Below are positions 1-4,513 of a stretch of 5,668 nucleotides of DNA, piece after piece (the first letter of the stretch is position 1; every line of letters begins with the position of its first letter). Origin of the DNA: Nitrosopumilales archaeon. Its GTDB lineage: Archaea > Thermoproteota > Nitrososphaeria > Nitrososphaerales > Nitrosopumilaceae. Below the pieces are notes generated by a model. That model worked only from the letters and a program-made list of their open reading frames with translations. It was not told the DNA's origin and made no database searches. The stretch lies in NCBI GenBank assembly GCA_025350175.1, contig JANXYF010000001.1, positions 1-5,668 on the forward strand. The letters are read 5' to 3'. The position numbers and the translations under genes were made by a program.

Positions 1-446
1 CTGTTCATCAGGCAGTTTGGATAAAAGGCGAAAAAGAAAGAAAGCATGCATTAGATGAACCAGCTGTCATAATTTCACCTGCCGGTATGTTGGTGGGTGG
101 CTCTGCAGTATTTTATTTACAGAATTTAGCATTAGATAAGAGAAATGGTATTGCACTAGTTTCATATCAAGGAGAAGGAACCCCTGGAAGAAAACTTTTG
201 GATACAGGACGAGTTGGTGTAAGAGGAAAAGAGTTCAAATGTGAAGCAGAAGTAAGACAGTTTGAATTTTCAGGACATGCTGATAGAGACGCTCTCTTTG
301 AATTAATGAAAAAAATCAAAGGTAATCCTAAAGTTCTTACTGTTCATGGAGATGCAGATTCTTGCACAAAATTTGCAGATGAGATACGTGAAAAATTTGG
401 GTTTGATGCATATGCGCCAGATGCAGGCCAAACAATAACAGTATAA
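1..446 (+). CDS. beta-CASP metallo-beta-lactamase RNA-processing nuclease (aCPSF-like), C-terminal part; 5' end outside the window
   Basis: The reading frame is open from base 3 with no stop upstream, so the ATG at 87 is an internal Met and only the last 147 residues are seen. They match the C-terminal half of the MBL/beta-CASP family of CPSF-73/Ysh1-like ribonucleases, which cut or trim RNA using two zinc ions. Visible motifs, counted from the first full codon, are ISPAGM followed by VGG near residues 24-33, FSGHAD (His92, the expected motif B zinc ligand) and VHGD (His115, motif C). A His at motif C fits an RNA-acting member. The protein ends soon after the last beta-CASP/RMMBL segment, as in archaeal aCPSF-type proteins. 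The catalytic HxHxDH motif lies outside the window. Whether this is aCPSF1, aCPSF2 or another paralogue cannot be decided here. The glycosylase gene follows after 2 nt, which suggests co-transcription. Confidence 0.85.
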   Translation, partial: VHQAVWIKGEKERKHALDEPAVIISPAGMLVGGSAVFYLQNLALDKRNGIALVSYQGEGTPGRKLLDTGRVGVRGKEFKCEAEVRQFEFSGHADRDALFELMKKIKGNPKVLTVHGDADSCTKFADEIREKFGFDAYAPDAGQTITV

Positions 447-448
447 CA

Positions 449-1297
449 ATGCGGAAAATATCTACGGTAAACATAGAGACCACAATTAACAGCGGACAAG
501 TTTTTCTTTGGAATAAAATTGGAGATAAGTGGATAGGTGTAGATGGTCAAGATATTATAATCTTAAACCAATCACCGTTTAGTGCAAGATCATCATCTAA
601 TGGAATAAATAATTTTTTTAGAGAAGATGATGATTTAAAAAAAATATTATCAAATATTAGCAGAGATAAAATTGTGGCAAGAGCAGTAAAACAATCCCCA
701 GGTTTGAGATTAATGAGACAGGATCCATTTCAATGCTACATATCTTTTATTTGCTCGTCCAATTCTTCGATACAAAATATCAAATCAATGCTAGAAAATT
801 TATGCAAAAAATTTGGTACAAGACAAGAATTCAAGGGATATGAATTACCTACATTTCCAAAAGCTGAGATCCTTGCAAAGGCATCTATGAAGGATCTTAC
901 CGAGTGCAGACTTGGATTTAGAGCAAAGTATGTCAAAGAAGCATCTCAGGCAGTAGATTCTGGCAAGATTGATTTTGCTCAGTTAAAAAAAATAGACTAT
1001 CAAACAGCTATAGATAGTCTAAAAAATATTCTAGGCATAGGTAACAAGGTGGCAGATTGTATAGCATTATTTTCTCTTGATAAGATGGAAGCATTTCCAA
1101 TTGATAGATGGACACAAAGAATTTTACTAAAATATTATAAGAAATTTTTTGACAATGTAACAGAAAAACCTGTAACTGAAAAAAAATATGAAAAACTTCA
1201 TGAAGAGATTGTGAAATACTTTGGTCCTTATGCAGGTTATGCACAACAATTTCTTTTCAAAATGGAAAGAGATCTTAATGAAAAAAAATGGTTGTAA
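449..1297 (+). CDS. ogg: 8-oxoguanine DNA glycosylase/AP lyase, eukaryotic OGG1 type
   Basis: This 282-residue HhH-GPD protein is expected to excise 8-oxoguanine from DNA and nick the abasic site (base excision repair). It follows human OGG1 along its whole length: SGQ at 15-17 (OGG1 Ser41-Gly42-Gln43, where Gly42 senses oxoG), RQDPFQC at 90-96, ICSSNSSI at 101-108, GFRAKYV at 156-162, the helix-hairpin-helix GIGNKVADC with the Schiff-base Lys200 (Lys249) and Cys204 (Cys253), FPID with the catalytic Asp219 (Asp268), and GPYAGYAQ at 259-266 followed by Phe270 (Phe319). Two OGG1 residues differ: Arg154 aligns with Asn110 and His270 with Trp221. The ATG lies 2 nt after the previous stop, with no Shine-Dalgarno sequence or TATA box visible, so translational coupling with the nuclease gene is likely. 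The protein lacks the N-terminal targeting sequence and C-terminal tail of human OGG1, as expected in an archaeon. OGG numbering is from memory of the human protein. Confidence 0.92.
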   Translation: MRKISTVNIETTINSGQVFLWNKIGDKWIGVDGQDIIILNQSPFSARSSSNGINNFFREDDDLKKILSNISRDKIVARAVKQSPGLRLMRQDPFQCYISFICSSNSSIQNIKSMLENLCKKFGTRQEFKGYELPTFPKAEILAKASMKDLTECRLGFRAKYVKEASQAVDSGKIDFAQLKKIDYQTAIDSLKNILGIGNKVADCIALFSLDKMEAFPIDRWTQRILLKYYKKFFDNVTEKPVTEKKYEKLHEEIVKYFGPYAGYAQQFLFKMERDLNEKKWL

Positions 1298-1302
1298 AAA
1301 CC

Positions 1303-1310
1303 CTTAATAT
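1303..1310 (+). promoter_or_regulatory. TATA box of the tRNA-Arg gene
   Basis: CTTAATAT is a good archaeal TATA-like element. Its centre lies 26.5 nt before the first base of the tRNA, the usual archaeal TATA-to-start distance, so transcription should begin at or next to the mature 5' end. It lies just after the glycosylase stop codon, within the 35-bp gap. Confidence 0.6.
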
Positions 1311-1332
1311 GGCTACTAATTGCCCGATATTT

Positions 1333-1407
1333 GGGCCTGTAGCTCAGCTTGGACAGAGTGCTGGACTTCTAATCCAGTGGTCAAGGGATCGAAGCCCTTC
1401 GGGCCCG
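1333..1407 (+). tRNA. tRNA-Arg, anticodon TCT (UCU)
   Basis: A full cloverleaf can be folded by hand. The acceptor stem is GGGCCTG (1333-1339) with CGGGCCC (1400-1406), with one T-G wobble, and the discriminator is G1407. The D stem is GCTC/GAGT, and its loop carries the conserved GG. The anticodon stem is CTGGA/TCCAG (1361-1365 and 1373-1377), with loop CTTCTAA and anticodon TCT at 1368-1370, which reads AGA (and possibly AGG) arginine codons. The variable loop is TGGTC. The T stem is AAGGG/CCCTT, closing the loop ATCGAAG. G15 and C48 can form the Levitt pair. There is no intron, and CCA is not encoded, so it must be added after transcription. The T loop starts with A at position 54 instead of the usual T. 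AGA is frequent in the neighbouring low-GC genes. Confidence 0.96.
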
Positions 1408-1411
1408 TTTT
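1408..1411 (+). terminator. oligo-T terminator of the tRNA-Arg gene
   Basis: Four Ts follow directly after the discriminator base. Archaeal RNA polymerase stops at short T runs without needing a hairpin. The run is short, so termination here is only plausible. Confidence 0.4.
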
Positions 1412-1437
1412 CCAGATAACTTTGAGAAGTAACCTGA

Positions 1438-1453
1438 TGTTAGATTTCTAACA
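1438..1453. promoter_or_regulatory. 16-bp dyad, possible operator of the small arrestin-like gene
   Basis: TGTTAGA-TT-TCTAACA has two perfect 7-bp arms around a 2-bp spacer. It ends 1 bp before the TATA box at 1455-1462 and so covers the place where transcription factor B contacts its BRE element. A dimeric repressor bound here would block assembly of the initiation complex. An activator site or a chance dyad is also possible. No regulator gene is in the window. Confidence 0.4.
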
Positions 1454-1454
1454 A

Positions 1455-1462
1455 TTTAATAT
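1455..1462 (+). promoter_or_regulatory. TATA box of the small arrestin-like gene
   Basis: TTTAATAT is centred 28.5 nt before the ATG at 1487. This puts the transcript start about 2 nt before that ATG. The alternative TTG start at 1469 lies upstream of the expected transcription start and so would not be in the mRNA. Confidence 0.55.
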
Positions 1463-1486
1463 CTTCATTTGAAGAACAAATGTAAT

Positions 1487-1837
1487 ATGAAGGACATTGA
1501 GCTAAAATTAGAAAATCTTACTTTCAAGCCTCATGAGATAATCAAAGGAAAAATCCAAGTAAATTATTCTGGAAGATATGATGGAGTTGTAGTAAATGCT
1601 CAGATTTTAGGTTCCAATCAGCTCATAGTGTATAGATCGTACAATAACAAATCCATATCACAAAATCTCTCAAGATTATTTATTAATAAAAATGACATAC
1701 CGCAAAATTTAGTTGAATTTACAGCTTCAATTGAATTTGAATCAAAAGAGATTCATGAAATAAAGTTCAGAGTATCAATAATTCAAGAACATAAAGAGAT
1801 TGAAAGTGATGTTGTTTTTGGAAAATTAATGCCCTGA
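1487..1837 (+). CDS. conserved-looking small protein of unknown function, possible arrestin-like beta-sandwich
   Basis: The product is 116 residues counted from the ATG. The frame can be extended to a TTG at 1469 (six more residues, 122 in total), but the TATA box spacing favours a near-leaderless mRNA starting at the ATG. The protein has no signal peptide, membrane segment or cysteine, so it should be cytosolic. It is rich in alternating beta-strand patterns. Its N-terminus reads IELKLENLTFKPHEIIKGKI, which resembles the opening strands of arrestin-N/Vps26/Spo0M-type domains: a strand, then a Pro and a G-K before the next strand. The length would fit one such domain, and the second domain of true arrestins is absent. 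The fold call is a weak pattern match, and no function can be assigned. The gene stands alone between the tRNA and a convergent gene, and a dyad at its promoter hints at regulation. Confidence 0.75.
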   Translation: MKDIELKLENLTFKPHEIIKGKIQVNYSGRYDGVVVNAQILGSNQLIVYRSYNNKSISQNLSRLFINKNDIPQNLVEFTASIEFESKEIHEIKFRVSIIQEHKEIESDVVFGKLMP

Positions 1838-1842
1838 TTTTT
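1838..1842 (+). terminator. T-run after the arrestin-like gene
   Basis: Five Ts follow directly after the TGA stop, a typical archaeal termination signal. The whole space to the stop codon of the convergent cupredoxin gene is only 26 bp, so some read-through producing antisense RNA is possible. Confidence 0.4.
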
Positions 1843-1863
1843 ATATGATATCTTAATTTGGTC

Positions 1864-2334
1864 TTAGGATGTTAGAGCACCATGTACTATAGTTATAGTT
1901 CCCCTCATCCATGGATGAGGTTCGCAGTGATATGGTATAACAGCTTCCTGCGTAAAGACAAATTGGTATGAAGCACCAGGTTTGATAACTCCAGGAGATC
2001 CAAAGTCTCCACTGTAAGCATCTTTGAATGGCTTGTCAGGGGTAACAGTATGGGCAGCTTCACTAGTATTCTTCCAGATTGCCTGATTGTTTACTCCAAG
2101 TTGAGCCGTAATTGTCTTGGGGGTAAAGTTTTGTTCTTGTGATGGATTTTCTGATCCAGGTACAATAATTATTGTAGTCGTATCAGTAGGATGAAGAACT
2201 TTGTCCGGAATTATCGGCTTTGCGTTAAGCTCAGGTATATAGTAAAGCTGATAATAAGAAACTCCAAGTGCAGCTCCGATGATAACTGCGATCAATCCTA
2301 CTCCATACGCATGACTAGAGGATGGAAGACTCAA
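1864..2334 (-). CDS. membrane-anchored plastocyanin-like blue copper protein (cupredoxin)
   Basis: This 156-residue protein has one N-terminal membrane segment (about residues 11-29) and a linker, followed by a type 1 copper domain (about 75-151) that should face outside the cytoplasmic membrane. The expected copper ligands are His95 (in AAHTVT), Cys137, His140 and Met143 (in CEPHPWM), a C-x2-H-x2-M loop as in plastocyanin and halocyanin. There is no lipobox cysteine, so anchoring would be by the uncleaved helix. The start is TTG. An in-frame TAG stands directly before it, so no earlier start exists, and a TATA box 28.5 nt upstream supports a leaderless mRNA beginning here. The gene lies just downstream of cytochrome b in the same direction, so the protein is a likely electron acceptor of the Rieske/cytochrome b complex, carrying electrons toward a terminal oxidase. 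That role is inferred from position and family. Confidence 0.9.
   Translation of the reverse strand: MSLPSSSHAYGVGLIAVIIGAALGVSYYQLYYIPELNAKPIIPDKVLHPTDTTTIIIVPGSENPSQEQNFTPKTITAQLGVNNQAIWKNTSEAAHTVTPDKPFKDAYSGDFGSPGVIKPGASYQFVFTQEAVIPYHCEPHPWMRGTITIVHGALTS
1903..1920. repeat. 18-bp perfect palindrome inside the copper-loop codons
   Basis: CCTCATCCATGGATGAGG is identical to its own reverse complement. On the coding (minus) strand it encodes Pro-His-Pro-Trp-Met-Arg, which includes two of the four copper ligands. The protein constraint on CEPHPWM explains much of the sequence, so the symmetry may be accidental. Confidence 0.5.
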
Positions 2335-2358
2335 CTATTTTCTGATCTTGTTTTTAGT

Positions 2359-2366
2359 CTTATAAA
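2359..2366 (-). promoter_or_regulatory. TATA box of the cupredoxin gene
   Basis: On the minus strand this reads TTTATAAG, centred 28.5 nt before the TTG start at 2334. It gives the cupredoxin gene its own promoter in addition to any read-through from the cytochrome b operon, and it supports TTG as the true start. Confidence 0.6.
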
Positions 2367-2373
2367 GCTATAC

Positions 2374-2391
2374 AAAAATAATTGAATTATT
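2374..2391 (-). terminator. A/T-only dyad followed by a T run, possible end of the Rieske-cytochrome b mRNA
   Basis: On the minus strand AATAATT-C-AATTATT (2391-2377) runs into TTT, giving a T5 tract (2378-2374). It lies about 57 nt after the cytochrome b stop and 7 bp before the cupredoxin TATA box. The T run would suffice to stop archaeal RNA polymerase. The all-A/T stem is weak, and it could instead be a regulator site upstream of the cupredoxin promoter. Confidence 0.35.
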
Positions 2392-2448
2392 ATTAAATAT
2401 GATTTATTTTTAAGTATGAAAGTTATTGGATTAGATCAATATTCTAGT

Positions 2449-3888
2449 CTATTGAGGCAGACTTCCAGATGATTCTTTACCATCAAGTGGCTTTGGAGAT
2501 TCTGTTTCTGTCGGTGGTGGAACCGGGATCTTCTTTGCTTCATTTAATCCGTGTCGATAGAGATGGAATAGTCCAGCAAATACCATAAGCATCAATCCAG
2601 TTAGAAATAGAGCAAAGTTTTTCATCCCACTCAGTGCTGCGTTGTATGCTGCAATGTTAAGATACACTTGGAATGCAAGTAGTGCTACAATTAACCAGTT
2701 AATCCATTTTCCTGAGAGATTAATTGGGGCCGATTTATGCGGGGCTTTTGCAGCTGCTAATTTTGCTTTTCTTTCTGATTCCTTTGCAAGTAATATCATC
2801 ATGTACGAGAATCCAAATCCTATAGGAACCAACAATAACATTACCAAATAGAAGAAGATTGGATCAATTACAAGTCTAGCAACAAGTGGCTTTGTAATAT
2901 CAGGCGTAATATAAAAGCCCCAGTATGTTGTCACCATAACCTGAGTAATGCCAGTAATACCAAATGCAGTTACTAAAGGTCTATCTTTCCATGAGAACTT
3001 TTTGTACCTATCTATGAATGGAGTCATTGCAATTGCTACAATGAATACACCGGGCCATAGTACACCTGTTACAAATTTATCATATTGTGTCCTCAAGAAT
3101 GCATAGATGCCTGTAAGATACCATTCAGGCACAGTAATTCCTGGCGGTACTGATGGTTGAAACTTTGAACCAAGATCCACTGGGAAGACACCTCCTGTAA
3201 TAAATACCGCACCAGAAATTGCCATTACCATAGGTACATCAAAGACTAGGAATCGTGGTAAGTGAACTGCCATTAATCCTAGCATTACGACGGGTAGAAG
3301 AAATACATGCATAGTGTAAAATCTAAGGATAAAGTCAGCAAAGCCAGAACCAAACATTGCATCACGAATTGTAGGTCCAACTACGGGCATTGAATTAGTA
3401 AGAGATGCAGCTATACTAATTGCAAGTTCAGCACGTTCACTAAATATGATATCATATCCAGTAAATGCTTCCAAGATAGTTACAGTACCAAGTACCACAC
3501 CTGTGACCCAGATAATTTCATTTCTTATCTTGTATCTTCCACTAAAGTATTGATAATACATATGAAGTACTGCAAGAAGAACCATTGCGTTTGAAGCATG
3601 ATAGTGAATATTTCGTATCATAAATCCATATGGAACATTATTATTGATTTTGGCAACAGTATCCCATGCTCTATCTAATGTCGGTTGATAATAGAACATC
3701 AACAATGCACCAGTGACTCCAAGAATTACAAACATCACAAATGTGAGCATTCCCAAGAAGCCAAATGGGCTTACAAATCTCCCAGGGAAGGAGAACTTGG
3801 TTCCGATAAATACTGTTCTTTCTATTCCATCCCATATCCAGTAGAAAAAATCTACTAGACCGTTTCTACGTTTTAAGGAAACGACCAT
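2449..3888 (-). CDS. cytochrome b/b6-type subunit of a Rieske-cytochrome b complex (complex III-like)
   Basis: This 479-residue membrane protein should carry two b hemes and both quinone sites. Heme ligands are His95 and His109 in helix B (RNIHYHAS...VLH) and His194 and His209 in helix D. The helix D spacing of 15 residues is the b6 type, one longer than in mitochondrial cytochrome b. The quinol-oxidation loop PEWY is at 254-257. Unlike the b6 plus subunit IV pair, both halves are one chain. Hydrophobic segments lie near 44-66, 97-115, 124-145, 186-209, 219-232, 275-293, 306-326 and 340-367, with two more near 396-415 and 423-443, then a proline-rich hydrophilic tail. The cysteine that binds heme cn in b6f (Cys35) aligns with Phe44. 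The start ATG overlaps the Rieske gene by 23 nt. No later start codon exists for at least 24 codons, so the overlap is real and implies coupled translation. Confidence 0.93.
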   Translation of the reverse strand: MVVSLKRRNGLVDFFYWIWDGIERTVFIGTKFSFPGRFVSPFGFLGMLTFVMFVILGVTGALLMFYYQPTLDRAWDTVAKINNNVPYGFMIRNIHYHASNAMVLLAVLHMYYQYFSGRYKIRNEIIWVTGVVLGTVTILEAFTGYDIIFSERAELAISIAASLTNSMPVVGPTIRDAMFGSGFADFILRFYTMHVFLLPVVMLGLMAVHLPRFLVFDVPMVMAISGAVFITGGVFPVDLGSKFQPSVPPGITVPEWYLTGIYAFLRTQYDKFVTGVLWPGVFIVAIAMTPFIDRYKKFSWKDRPLVTAFGITGITQVMVTTYWGFYITPDITKPLVARLVIDPIFFYLVMLLLVPIGFGFSYMMILLAKESERKAKLAAAKAPHKSAPINLSGKWINWLIVALLAFQVYLNIAAYNAALSGMKNFALFLTGLMLMVFAGLFHLYRHGLNEAKKIPVPPPTETESPKPLDGKESSGSLPQ

Positions 3889-4474
3889 ATCCCACTATTC
3901 CATTTTCGTTTACAGACCACACAGCTGGTTTAATCCATAAATTTCCATCATTATCAGCTTCAAAATTAAGAGTTGCCAATACATTTGAAGGTGAAGCTTG
4001 AAGAGAAGCAGGTCCTGCAAAGGCCTTTCCATTTAATGGATTATACATGCTTCCATGACATGGACACTCCCCTCTTTTTCTACCTTCTTGAGGCCAGTAT
4101 TTCCATAAGCACCATAGATGTAAACAAACCATACTATATGCACGAAATGCACTCACGTCTTCTGCATCACCACCAAGTTCGTCAGGCAACCTAATAAACT
4201 GCCATTTTTTAAAGGGCTCTTGATCAAGTACTGCATCTCCTGATAATGGATAAGTAATAACCTCAGAGTGATTTTTAGGAAAAGTCTTAACGTTTGCTTG
4301 TGTTCCGTCTGGAAGTATAACTTGTGCTCTCACCAAGGAGATATTTGATGGGTTTGGCATGAATTTACCCCATGGAATAAATGGTGTAAAGGTCAAAGCA
4401 ACACCTGCAGCAGCTAATAATTTGAGAAAATCACGTCGAGACAAAGCATCCCTGGAAGAATCTTGCTCAGACAT
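3866..4474 (-). CDS. Rieske [2Fe-2S] iron-sulfur protein with Tat signal
   Basis: This 202-residue protein starts with a Tat signal (SRRDFLK at 12-18, twin Arg13-Arg14) followed by a hydrophobic helix (about 19-34), so the folded cluster domain would be exported and probably stay anchored. The cluster ligands are Cys117 and His119 (CLHLWC) and Cys137 and His140 (CPCHGS). Cys122 and Cys139 would form the stabilising disulfide. Ser142 and Tyr144 (GSMY) match the hydrogen-bond donors that raise the potential in respiratory Rieske proteins. The usual Gly in C-x-H-x-G-C is Trp121 here, and the segment between the two motifs is rich in Trp, Lys and Arg. It accepts an electron from quinol in complex with the overlapping cytochrome b and would pass it to the nearby cupredoxin. 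ATG at 4474 is chosen because a TATA box lies 29.5 nt upstream and the Tat motif follows directly. Confidence 0.94.
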   Translation of the reverse strand: MSEQDSSRDALSRRDFLKLLAAAGVALTFTPFIPWGKFMPNPSNISLVRAQVILPDGTQANVKTFPKNHSEVITYPLSGDAVLDQEPFKKWQFIRLPDELGGDAEDVSAFRAYSMVCLHLWCLWKYWPQEGRKRGECPCHGSMYNPLNGKAFAGPASLQASPSNVLATLNFEADNDGNLWIKPAVWSVNENGIVGYGRFLKT

Positions 4475-4499
4475 CCAGAGCTCCGTTGTCGAAAAAATG

Positions 4500-4507
4500 C
4501 ATATAAA
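4500..4507 (-). promoter_or_regulatory. TATA box of the Rieske-cytochrome b operon
   Basis: On the minus strand this reads TTTATATG, preceded by CAAGG, which may serve as the BRE. Its centre is 29.5 nt before the Rieske ATG, predicting a leader of about 3 nt. A GGAG stands 6 nt before the ATG (4484-4481) and looks like a Shine-Dalgarno site, but it would lie upstream of the predicted transcript start. The promoter sits in the 39-bp gap after the upstream gene. Confidence 0.6.
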
Positions 4508-4513
4508 CCTTGT

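Noticed and set aside
736..1244. Minus-strand open frames under the glycosylase gene
   Set aside because: The plus-strand frame is an unmistakable OGG1 homologue along its whole length, and the antisense frames show no domain.
1469..1486. TTG at 1469 as the start of the arrestin-like protein
   Set aside because: It lies only 10.5 nt after the TATA-box centre and would be upstream of the expected transcription start; the ATG at 1487 has the right spacing.
2191..2385. Plus-strand open frame antisense to the cupredoxin gene
   Set aside because: It mirrors the well-supported minus-strand cupredoxin, has no recognisable protein pattern and no promoter.
3973..4194. Plus-strand open frame antisense to the Rieske gene
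   Set aside because: It overlaps the Rieske cluster codons in antisense and reads as low-information sequence; it is a shadow of the real gene.
4481..4484. GGAG as a Shine-Dalgarno site for the Rieske gene
   Set aside because: Spacing to the ATG is good, but the TATA box predicts a transcript that starts after it; kept only as a note.
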